Origin: Colwellia demingiae
GTDB lineage: Bacteria; Pseudomonadota; Gammaproteobacteria; Enterobacterales; Alteromonadaceae
Reading direction: 5' to 3'
Assembly (NCBI RefSeq): GCF_007954275.1
Contig: NZ_VOLT01000010.1
Span: 124,001-188,000 of the forward strand
Length of the DNA: 64,000 bases
In this document: positions 56,834-64,000 of the stretch, piece after piece
Layout: the number at the start of each line of letters is the position of its first letter
How positions within the stretch are numbered: position 1 is the first letter of the stretch
Notes under the pieces: model-generated
Told to the model about the DNA's origin: nothing
What the model saw: the letters and a program-made list of their open reading frames with translations, nothing else
Databases searched by the model: none
Translations under genes and position numbers: made by a program

Positions 56834-57436
56834 ATGAAAAAACTTATTATGATTACCAGTGTTGCACTAACACTTACTCTTGTTGCCGGTTGTACCAACA
56901 AATCCGTAGTACGTTATGGAGATGCGACTGAAGTTGAAACAACCGACATTAGTTTTGGCTCTACTGACCTACAAAAAGTGGCTGGTGATATGACTGACTC
57001 ATTATTGGTCTCGCCTGTCATTGGTACCTTAACGGCTAACACTCGTCCTATTATGTTTGTAGAAAGTATCAAAAACAAAACCAGTGAGCACATTGATACA
57101 GAATCAATTACTGACTCTATTTCTACCAAGTTACTTCGTTCAGGTAAATTTAGATTTGTAGATATGGGCCGTGTAGAAGCTGCACGCAAGCAACTTGATT
57201 ATCAACAAAACAGCGGTATGGTTGATGCAGGTAAAGCCATGCAATTTGGTAAGCAAGTGGGTGCTCAATATATGCTTTACGGTAACTTAGCCAGCATTGT
57301 TAAATCTAATAAAGATCAGTCTGATGTTTATTACAAATTTACCCTACGTTTAATGGATTTAGAAAGTGGCTTAGTGGAATGGGCTGATGAAACTGAAATC
57401 CGCAAAACTAAAGGCAAAGAATTCGTTAGCTGGTAG
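56834..57436 (+). CDS. lpoB: Penicillin-binding protein activator LpoB
   Basis: 200 residues; lipobox LVAGC (Cys20). Core motifs RPIMFVESIKNKTSEHIDTESITDSISTKLLRSGKFRFVD and AQYMLYGNLASIVKSNKDQSDVYYKFTLRLMDLESGLVEWADETEIRKTK match LpoB, which reaches through the periplasm to activate PBP1b. The disordered stretch after the lipid anchor is short. AAAGGA sits before the ATG. Cluster with ycfL and the glycine-zipper gene. Confidence 0.88.
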   Translation: MKKLIMITSVALTLTLVAGCTNKSVVRYGDATEVETTDISFGSTDLQKVAGDMTDSLLVSPVIGTLTANTRPIMFVESIKNKTSEHIDTESITDSISTKLLRSGKFRFVDMGRVEAARKQLDYQQNSGMVDAGKAMQFGKQVGAQYMLYGNLASIVKSNKDQSDVYYKFTLRLMDLESGLVEWADETEIRKTKGKEFVSW

Positions 57437-57452
57437 CTAGTGAGGGGGACGT

Positions 57453-57935
57453 ATGAAATCATTATTATTAACAAGTTTGGCCCTATTCACATTTTTTTTC
57501 AGTCATTTAGCTATTGCTGACTATGATAGAAACAAAGCAGTACCTGTTGAAAAGGTACTCTTTGGCACTGTCATTTCTGCAAGAAATATTAGCCAAGAAG
57601 AATTGATTGAAGATAAAAATAGTGGTTGGAAAACCTTTGGCGGAGCGCTTATAGGTGGCGTCATTGGCAATCAATTTGGTGGTGGTAGTGGACAGACTGT
57701 GGCTACCGTATTAGGCGCCGTTATCGGTGGCCGGATTGCTAATAATAATAGCCAAGGTCAAACAGTAGTTGTTCGTTTAGTAGAGTTAATGATAGAAGTT
57801 GACTGCGCTGACCGACAATGCCAGCAATATATGGTGATACAAGATTATGACCAACAGATGGTCTTTCATAACCAAGATGCGGTGAGAATGGTTTATCTTA
57901 CTAATGGTAACGTAAGAATAGATAAACAATTTTAA
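57453..57935 (+). CDS. Glycine-zipper 2TM domain protein
   Basis: 160 residues, signal peptide ending LAIA. Two membrane-type glycine zippers: FGGALIGGVIGNQFGGGSGQTVATVLGAVIGGRIANN (about 69-105), as in SlyB/PcP outer-membrane lipoproteins, here without a lipobox. The C-terminal region has two cysteines (DCADRQCQQY). Last gene of the lpoB cluster, 17 bases after lpoB, with AGGGGG ribosome binding site. Confidence 0.85.
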   Translation: MKSLLLTSLALFTFFFSHLAIADYDRNKAVPVEKVLFGTVISARNISQEELIEDKNSGWKTFGGALIGGVIGNQFGGGSGQTVATVLGAVIGGRIANNNSQGQTVVVRLVELMIEVDCADRQCQQYMVIQDYDQQMVFHNQDAVRMVYLTNGNVRIDKQF

Positions 57936-57979
57936 AAAAAGTGTAAATCACTAGCCGCTGGATCGTATATCAAATAATG

Positions 57980-59275
57980 CTAATTTAGCGGTAAATTTAC
58001 TTCGACTTGTAAGCCGCCTTGTGGATGGTTATTTAAGGTTATTTGACCTTGATGACCATCACTAATCTCTCGGCAAATACTTAAACCAATACCGCTGCCA
58101 TCTGCTTTTGTTGAATAGTAAGGTAAGAATGCCTTCTGTAATACTTCTACCGGCATACCTGTACCAAAATCTCTTACGGTAATAACGAGCTTATCCTGCT
58201 TAAGACTAACACTAACAGCACTAGCCTTTTCAGGAGTAACGTAGTCAGGACATGCTTGTTGAGCATTTTTAAGTAAGTTTATTAACAACTGTTCAATTTG
58301 GCTCTCATCCCCTGTAAACATCAAACTATTATCCTGACAACTCAACGTAAACTGATACAACTCTTGTAATTGCTTCAAGGTTTTTATTAAATCAAACTCC
58401 TGCTTTTTCGGTTGAGAAAGTCGTGCTAGTTGACTGTAACTCTGAATGAATTCTGCTAGTTTATTTATCCGCTTAGAGATAGTAGCGAACACTCGAATGA
58501 GCTGTGGTTCATTCAAACGTTCTGCCAGTATATTACCGCTATGACACATAGAGCTAATAGGGGCGATAGAGTTATTCAGCTCATGATTAATAACGCGTAT
58601 TACTTTCTTCCATGTTTGTAATTCTTGTTGATGCATGGCTTTGGTTATGGGCTTGAGTAACGTTAATCGATGACGACTGCCATGCAGTTTCAAATGATGA
58701 CGAGACAGGTGCCAGCTATGTTCTGCTTTCGTTTCAGCTAACAGTAATTGAATGATGGCATTATCTTTATCATTATGGGGGATTAGCTCAGGTAACTTCT
58801 CATCGAGTAACGAAACCCAAGACATGCCCAACATGCTCTTTTGATTAAAAAAGTATTCCGCTGCTCGATTAGCAAAAATAATAGTATCTCTGTGGTTAAC
58901 CAGCACAGTGACAACATCTGAGGCATTGACGACCTTATCTAACAAAAGTTCACGTTGATAGAGTGATTGCTTCTCTTGCCTTAGCTTATCAGTCACTTGA
59001 TTAAAGAGCGCTAACACTTCAGATTGGCTTTGACTTTTATTGGTCTTGTTATCCGCTAGGGTAATAGAAAAGTCACCGTCTTGTAAGTTACGTAGACCGT
59101 GTAATAACGTCTGCAAGATCTGATGAGTTTGTCGATGGTAATGCTGATAGCGCATAGCGGCTAAAGCAATTAACAGTATTGAACTTATAGAGAATAACCA
59201 AGGTGAGCTAGGCCATAAAAGAGAAAAGCTAACGATAAAAGCAATATTGATGAGAATGAGTTGTACGATCAACAT
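57980..59275 (-). CDS. Sensor histidine kinase, NtrY/NtrB-like
   Basis: 431 residues. Two N-terminal membrane segments (about 2-45), a HAMP-like linker, PAS region (VVTVLVNHRDTIIFANRAAEYFF), then H-box RVINHELNNSIAPISSM, N-box QLLINLLKNAQQ, G1 VRDFGTGMP and G2 KADGSGIGLSICREISDG. The periplasmic loop is almost absent, so it senses inside the membrane or cytoplasm. Partner is the sigma-54 regulator directly upstream (22 bases). Confidence 0.9.
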   Translation of the reverse strand: MLIVQLILINIAFIVSFSLLWPSSPWLFSISSILLIALAAMRYQHYHRQTHQILQTLLHGLRNLQDGDFSITLADNKTNKSQSQSEVLALFNQVTDKLRQEKQSLYQRELLLDKVVNASDVVTVLVNHRDTIIFANRAAEYFFNQKSMLGMSWVSLLDEKLPELIPHNDKDNAIIQLLLAETKAEHSWHLSRHHLKLHGSRHRLTLLKPITKAMHQQELQTWKKVIRVINHELNNSIAPISSMCHSGNILAERLNEPQLIRVFATISKRINKLAEFIQSYSQLARLSQPKKQEFDLIKTLKQLQELYQFTLSCQDNSLMFTGDESQIEQLLINLLKNAQQACPDYVTPEKASAVSVSLKQDKLVITVRDFGTGMPVEVLQKAFLPYYSTKADGSGIGLSICREISDGHQGQITLNNHPQGGLQVEVNLPLN

Positions 59276-59297
59276 ATGGATTCAACTAACATAGCGG

Positions 59298-60605
59298 CTA
59301 ACATAAGGTATCAACATCTATCTGGTATTTTTCTATACGGCGGTATAAAGCTTGTCGACTTAACCCTAGCTCAAGTGCCGTATGTTTGATAACGCCATTA
59401 TGCTTAATCAATACTTGCTCTATATTTTCCTTTTCATCTAACGCTGGTTCTACTTGACTCAAACCCAATTGAAAATCACTTGGTGCTAAAATGTTACTAT
59501 TAGCAAAGACTAACGCACGCTTACAGGCATTCTCTAATTCACGAACATTGCCAGGCCAACTATAATGAGTTAATGCCTGTGATGTTTCATCACTCAATGA
59601 GTAATCATTACCGATAAAGTATTGTGCTAGCGGAACAATATCAGCTTTTCTGCGCGCTAAATCAGGTAAGTTTAACTCTATAACATTTAACCTATAATAT
59701 AAGTCTTCCCGAAAAGTACCTTGCTGAACAGCTAAACGTAAATCAGCATTAGTGGCACTAAGTACTCTCACGTCTACCTTCAATGTTGCGTTAGCCCCTA
59801 AGCGTTCAAATTCACCAGTTTGCAATACTCTGAGTAATTTCATTTGACCTGATAAGGTTAAATTAGCGATTTCATCTAAAAATAATGTGCCGCCATCCGC
59901 GGCTTCAAAACGACCAATCCTCGCTTGATTGGCACCGGTGAAGGCACCTTTTTCCGCTCCAAAAAGTTCTGCTTCCATTAAGTCATGAGGTAAAGCCCCC
60001 ATATTTACTTTAATAAAAGCACTGTTATAACGCGGTGATTGTTGGTGAATATAATCGGCAAGCTTTTCTTTGCCTGCACCATTAGCTCCGGTAATTAATA
60101 CATTGACGTTTGCACCAGCTACTTTGCTCGCTTGAGATATCAAGGTTTGCATTTCTTGGCTTTTATAAATGAAATCATCCGCAGGTTTTTGATTGATCTT
60201 TCTTTGACTGTTCTTATTTTGGCTTATCGTGGAGCTTCGACTATATTTGGCCACCAAATCTAGCAGTTTCACATCATCCCAAGGTTTTTGTAAGTAGTCC
60301 GTTGCGCCACTTTTCACCAAAGATATAGCGGTTTCTAATTGAGTCCACGCAGTAATCAATATGATAGGTAAATCACTGTTTAGTGCTTTCAAAGCAGTAA
60401 ATAGTGACTTTCCATCTTTTCCAGAGGTAATACCTTGCGCGAAATTCATATCTTGAATAACTAAATCAACACGTTGATGAGATACAGCCAATAATGCTTG
60501 TTTCTCATTTTCAGCCGTCAGCACCGAGTAACCATGCAAACTTAATAACAACTCAAGGGCTTCGAGTATATCGGGGTTATCATCAACGACTAATATTTGT
60601 GGCAT
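59298..60605 (-). CDS. Sigma-54-dependent response regulator, NtrC family
   Basis: 435 residues. Receiver (1-120) with Asp53 in VIQDMNF; AAA+ domain (about 145-375) with Walker A LITGANGAGKE, GAFTGA loop at ELFGAEKGAFTGANQARIG, Walker B GGTLFLDEIANL; C-terminal Fis-type helix-turn-helix (HTALELGLSRQALYRRIEKY). Its Walker A reads GANGAGKE rather than the usual GESGTGKE, which still keeps the P-loop Gly, Lys. Likely controls the neighbouring ABC exporter genes from a -24/-12 promoter outside the window. Confidence 0.92.
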   Translation of the reverse strand: MPQILVVDDNPDILEALELLLSLHGYSVLTAENEKQALLAVSHQRVDLVIQDMNFAQGITSGKDGKSLFTALKALNSDLPIILITAWTQLETAISLVKSGATDYLQKPWDDVKLLDLVAKYSRSSTISQNKNSQRKINQKPADDFIYKSQEMQTLISQASKVAGANVNVLITGANGAGKEKLADYIHQQSPRYNSAFIKVNMGALPHDLMEAELFGAEKGAFTGANQARIGRFEAADGGTLFLDEIANLTLSGQMKLLRVLQTGEFERLGANATLKVDVRVLSATNADLRLAVQQGTFREDLYYRLNVIELNLPDLARRKADIVPLAQYFIGNDYSLSDETSQALTHYSWPGNVRELENACKRALVFANSNILAPSDFQLGLSQVEPALDEKENIEQVLIKHNGVIKHTALELGLSRQALYRRIEKYQIDVDTLC

Positions 60606-60672
60606 TTTGTTCCTTTAAAAATGGTCAGCAGCTAAGCTTGATGATTGTCATTCCCGAAATGTATTGTCGGAC

Positions 60673-60723
60673 GTAGCATGGATGCTACTTATTAGAGAAT
60701 TCAGGATGCACATTCTCCTGAAT
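60673..60723. repeat. Two small palindromes between the exporter and the regulator
   Basis: GTAGCAT-GG-ATGCTAC (60673-60688) and ATTCAGGA...TCCTGAAT (60699-60723, nine-base loop) lie in the 152-base gap downstream of the permease gene and before the regulator. They may act as attenuator or terminator, or belong to a dispersed repeat; CATTCCCGAAATG sits next to them. Confidence 0.5.
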
Positions 60724-60757
60724 CCAGACACTTTTCACCAACCTATCAATTTACGCT

Positions 60758-61972
60758 TTATACCGTTCTAGTCGCAATCACGGGTGGAATATTACTAGTC
60801 TTTATTGCGGGGATCAAAGTTGCGATCGTACCTGCGATAAAAATGACAGCACTTGCTAGTAAAAACATCATAATATCTGGTTTACTCAAGCTAATATACT
60901 GACTTAATAATATATTAAATCCTAAAGCCATCACCAAACCTAACGCACAACCAATACTGTATACTAGCCAGTTTTCCGTGAGTACATATAAAAGAATATC
61001 TTTTTTACGTGCTCCTAACGCTCGTCTAATGCCAATGTATTTTTTCTGACGTGATATATGAAATTGTGAGTAAGCATAACTGCTAATAGCAGTAACAAAT
61101 ATCATTAGCCCACATAGTAAGAGAAACAATTCGGCTAAACCTTTATCGTGACTATAAAAGCGTTTCATATGCTCTGCCATAGTCATTATTCTGTATATAT
61201 CACGCTCGGCTTGGACTGCTAAAATGGTGTCACTTACTTTATTACGCACTGCTTCAACTTGACCTGGAATCACCTTAAGTAAGTAATATCGACCAGTGAA
61301 GATAAACTCCATTACACGATTCCCAAAAACACCGTATTGCTTATCTATGGGTAACGTCGGGTCAAGCATAATATCTTTTACCACGCCCACAATGCGACCA
61401 TTATTGGTTTCTTGTCCCAATGCCGAACCTTCGCCATATAGCGCTTTTTTAAGTGACTCAGTAATCAGTACATTACCATTTTCATCACTACCAAAATCAA
61501 GTTGATCATCTTTCGTTAAAAAACGACCTTCAAGTAATGCCAATGCTAGCGTATTGCTAAGCTCTTCATTAGTGAGAAAAATCTTTGAATCTTGCAGATA
61601 TACATCACGACGAACGATTTCAGGATCATCTAGATCATATACATTACCTAACATGCCTCTTGTATTTATTGGCAATTGATTCATAAGTGAAACACTTTCA
61701 ACTCCTGAAAGTTGACTCAATTGTTGTAAGTCTTCACTAACAATCGAGCGATAGTAATCCAGATTACGATATTCTCCCGATGTCGGATGCAATGAAACAA
61801 TTAACGTATTGTCTATATCTAGACCCGTATCTTGAGCCAATTTATTATTAGTATCTACGGCTAAAATAACACTGTTTATCAGCAAACCTAACGTTATAGC
61901 TAATTGTAATATTAATAAGCCAGTGGTAAATTTTCTTAATAATAAGGACTTAAGTAGTGCTTTAATATTCAT
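60758..61972 (-). CDS. MacB/FtsX-type ABC transporter permease (second)
   Basis: 404 residues: N-terminal membrane helix, periplasmic MacB-PCD-like domain (about 40-270) and three C-terminal helices. Signature QKKYIGIRRALGARKKDILLYVLTENWLVYSIG is the FtsX coupling segment. C-terminus ATLIPAIKTSNIPPVIATRTV. Together with the upstream permease and ATPase it forms a type VII (MacB-like) mechanotransmission transporter, which does not move substrate through the inner membrane but drives an outer-membrane exit or peptidoglycan enzyme. 21 bases after the first permease. Confidence 0.9.
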   Translation of the reverse strand: MNIKALLKSLLLRKFTTGLLILQLAITLGLLINSVILAVDTNNKLAQDTGLDIDNTLIVSLHPTSGEYRNLDYYRSIVSEDLQQLSQLSGVESVSLMNQLPINTRGMLGNVYDLDDPEIVRRDVYLQDSKIFLTNEELSNTLALALLEGRFLTKDDQLDFGSDENGNVLITESLKKALYGEGSALGQETNNGRIVGVVKDIMLDPTLPIDKQYGVFGNRVMEFIFTGRYYLLKVIPGQVEAVRNKVSDTILAVQAERDIYRIMTMAEHMKRFYSHDKGLAELFLLLCGLMIFVTAISSYAYSQFHISRQKKYIGIRRALGARKKDILLYVLTENWLVYSIGCALGLVMALGFNILLSQYISLSKPDIMMFLLASAVIFIAGTIATLIPAIKTSNIPPVIATRTV

Positions 61973-61993
61973 AATTTTTCCCTATTTACTTGG

Positions 61994-63292
61994 TTACTTA
62001 AGTTCAGCAGAAATACTGTAACGATTAGCGCGATATAGTGGGTATAGAGCACTGGCAATTGAAGTCACTAGCGCCAATAACATTCCTAACACAAGTAGCT
62101 TAGGTTCTAAAACAGCGATATTTGCTAAGCGCGGTAAAAATTGCACTGATAACTTTAGAAACAACCAACTCAACACCAATGCTACTGCACCAGTAAATAT
62201 CCCTAATAATAAACTTTCTGTTAAACCTTGCATCAACATATGTCGATTACTAGCCCCAATAGCGCGTCGTAAACCCACTTCAAACTTTGCTGCATGAAAG
62301 CGTGAAAGTAGTAAACTACTGGCATTAAAAATACACACCGATAAAAATAATATTGAAGCTAATGTGAATGCCAATACTTTTTGATCAACGACTTTTTTTT
62401 CTTTCAGCCATTCATTAACATTATGCAGTTCATTTTTTATTGCTAAAGGGTGCTCTCCTGCGTCTTTAAGTTGCTGGCTATAGTTATCTATGTAGCTTTG
62501 TAATGCCGGCTTTTGATTTACATCCTCCAACTCCACCCACGCATGTAAATAATAAACATCTCTGTCACGGGTTTCTTCTATTCCTGCATAGTTAACGGCA
62601 GAAGAACTTCTGGCATGTATTGACCAACCTAAATCTATCGCCGTTTCGAGGGGCGCATAAATATCATCCGTTAACTTGAAAGCACGTCCTTCCGTTGCAT
62701 GGTAAAACAATGGCCTTAATACCCACGGTTTTAATACGCCAACAATCGTTAACAACTCACCATCAAGCTCTAGTGTTTTACCAACACTGTTTTTACCGGC
62801 GAATATTTTTTGGTTTAATTCATCACCAATAACAACCTCCATACCACGACTTTTTTCAAATGCAGAACCGTAAGCAAAAGGTGCATTAGTGAGTTTAAAA
62901 AAACCGGGCGTGGTTGCTCTAACGTCTGAATCAAATCGTGTCATACTTGGTGATTCTGCATCTCGCGCATAAACACCAGAGGCATAGAATATAGCACTAC
63001 GTTTAGGTATATCTGATGCAGCGATTGCCATAGCATCTCGATAACGCAATATGTGCATTGGCTCATCTGGTGGTTGATCATCTGGCCAAGTATTCATATT
63101 AATATGAATTAATTTGCTACTTTTTTCTGGGATTGGATCACTCGCCATAGAGTTGACTAATGCAAGATTTGCACAAAGTACGCCAACGCCAATAGACAAG
63201 GTAAGCATGATTAAAAAGTACAAGGTAGGAGCCCGCTTAAAGCTCTGCATTGCCAAAGTGAGGTTATAAACAAATAGACTATCGCTACGCAT
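61994..63292 (-). CDS. MacB/FtsX-type ABC transporter permease (first)
   Basis: 432 residues with N-terminal helix, periplasmic domain (about 45-290) and C-terminal FtsX segment FEVGLRRAIGASNRHMLMQGLTESLLLGIFTG. Overlaps the ATPase gene by eight bases, indicating tight translational coupling. The two permeases are paralogues and probably form a heterodimer. Confidence 0.9.
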   Translation of the reverse strand: MRSDSLFVYNLTLAMQSFKRAPTLYFLIMLTLSIGVGVLCANLALVNSMASDPIPEKSSKLIHINMNTWPDDQPPDEPMHILRYRDAMAIAASDIPKRSAIFYASGVYARDAESPSMTRFDSDVRATTPGFFKLTNAPFAYGSAFEKSRGMEVVIGDELNQKIFAGKNSVGKTLELDGELLTIVGVLKPWVLRPLFYHATEGRAFKLTDDIYAPLETAIDLGWSIHARSSSAVNYAGIEETRDRDVYYLHAWVELEDVNQKPALQSYIDNYSQQLKDAGEHPLAIKNELHNVNEWLKEKKVVDQKVLAFTLASILFLSVCIFNASSLLLSRFHAAKFEVGLRRAIGASNRHMLMQGLTESLLLGIFTGAVALVLSWLFLKLSVQFLPRLANIAVLEPKLLVLGMLLALVTSIASALYPLYRANRYSISAELK

Positions 63293-64000
63293 TTTCCATC
63301 TCCTCGCTTACCGCAGCAGAAATTGTTTTTCCCATACTCTCAGAAGCTTTAGCCAACGGTGCGTAAATTTTAAAGTCAGCAAGTTGACCATCAATAACTT
63401 GTACATTGCGGTTCACTTCACGTGCTTGGTCAGGATCGTGGGTAACCATAATAATGGTAGCCCCGTCTTTGTTAAGGTCGTGTAATATTTCCATCACTTG
63501 GCGTGCCATTAATGAGTCTAGGTTACCTGTAGGCTCATCTGCTAGTAATATTTTCGGCTCCCCCGCCAATGCTCTAGCGATAGCAACGCGCTGTTGCTGA
63601 CCACCTGACAACTGACTTGGCAGATATTTAAACCTTGAAGCTAAGCCAACTTTTTCTAAGGCTTGCTCAACTCTGCGCTTTCGCTCACTCGCGCTGAAAC
63701 CACGGTAACGCAAAGGCATATCAACATTATCAAAAATACTGTAATCAGGGATAAGATTGTAGTTTTGAAAAATGAAACCTATTTTTTCATTTCTTAATCG
63801 CGAAAGTTCATCATCTTTTAGTCCCTGTACGCTAACACCATCTAATTCATACTGACCACGATCGAAGTTATCAAGTAATCCCGCAACATTAAGAAAAGTC
63901 GATTTTCCTGAACCCGAAGGGCCAGTTACCGCAACAAACTCTCCTGCTTTAACATTCAATGAGAAGTCTCTTAGGGCATGCGTTTGAATAGTATCATTTT
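63285..64000 (-). CDS. MacB-type ABC transporter ATPase (5' end outside window)
   Basis: Open from the window edge; 238 residues present. Walker A VTGPSGSGKSTFLNV, Q-loop FIFQNYNLIPDYSIFDNV, signature LSGGQQQRVAIARALAG, Walker B ILLADEPTGNLDS and H-loop IMVTHDP. Frame continues upstream through TIQTHALRDFSLNVKAGEF, so a TTG inside the fragment is not the start. C-terminal extension of about 25 residues after the NBD. First visible gene of the exporter operon. Confidence 0.92.
   Translation of the reverse strand, partial: NDTIQTHALRDFSLNVKAGEFVAVTGPSGSGKSTFLNVAGLLDNFDRGQYELDGVSVQGLKDDELSRLRNEKIGFIFQNYNLIPDYSIFDNVDMPLRYRGFSASERKRRVEQALEKVGLASRFKYLPSQLSGGQQQRVAIARALAGEPKILLADEPTGNLDSLMARQVMEILHDLNKDGATIIMVTHDPDQAREVNRNVQVIDGQLADFKIYAPLAKASESMGKTISAAVSEEMENA

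Overview
The window looks like a chromosomal segment of a cold or marine gammaproteobacterium of the Alteromonadales, most like Colwellia. This is inferred from AT-rich DNA, close resemblance of the ribosomal, ast, feo, nor and yhfA/prkB proteins to that group, an ovothiol gene (ovoA), GlyGly-CTERM and spondin-domain exported proteins, and many short inverted-repeat elements between genes. No tRNA, rRNA, CRISPR array, prophage or complete insertion sequence was seen.

Layout. 1-1522: end of a valine/branched-chain catabolic cluster (enoyl-CoA hydratase, 3-hydroxyisobutyryl-CoA hydrolase). 1572-5884: a decayed gene, a NahK-like sugar kinase, a threefold-repeat lipoprotein and two adjacent spondin-domain exported proteins. 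6193-8481: an OmpR/EnvZ-type two-component pair. 8569-14246: pfkA, feoAB and a triheme cytochrome c, with Fur and FNR-type sites before feoA. 14540-19256: an exported cyclophilin, glnK-amtB, a glutaredoxin and a porin preceded by two perfect FNR-type boxes. 19735-27509: pabA, an HDOD protein and the arginine succinyltransferase genes astC/argD-astA-astD-astE with an ARG-box-like operator. 27990-32445: yhfA, speD, a TPR-GGDEF protein and prkB. 32904-41440: the spc and alpha ribosomal operons, ending in rpoA-rplQ. The spc operon starts at rplN under its own promoter and has no S10 operon upstream. 41700-45831: dtd, yihY, two small genes and typA. 46113-49533: ovoA preceded by a glutamine-synthetase-like ligase gene. 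49965-54340: an S10 carboxypeptidase, norCB under a class-II FNR-type promoter, and a cupredoxin. 54766-57935: a cell-envelope lipoprotein set (COG3014-like, YcfL, LpoB, glycine-zipper). 57980-64000: an NtrY/NtrX-like pair downstream of a MacB-type ABC exporter (two permeases and an ATPase cut by the window edge).

How the parts connect. Three separate loci (feo, the porin, norCB) carry perfect TTGAT-N4-ATCAA boxes, pointing to one oxygen- or NO-responsive regulon. Promoters before rplN, rpsM and typA have TATAAT boxes; those of rplN and typA are followed by very GC-rich discriminators, as in growth-rate/stringent control. Intergenic DNA is populated by three families of non-coding elements that begin ATACC and end GGTAT; two families share an internal module in opposite orientation, and two copies end just upstream of start codons. 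The least-described gene pairing is the GS-like ligase with ovoA, a candidate unexplored step in ovothiol or thiol-histidine metabolism.
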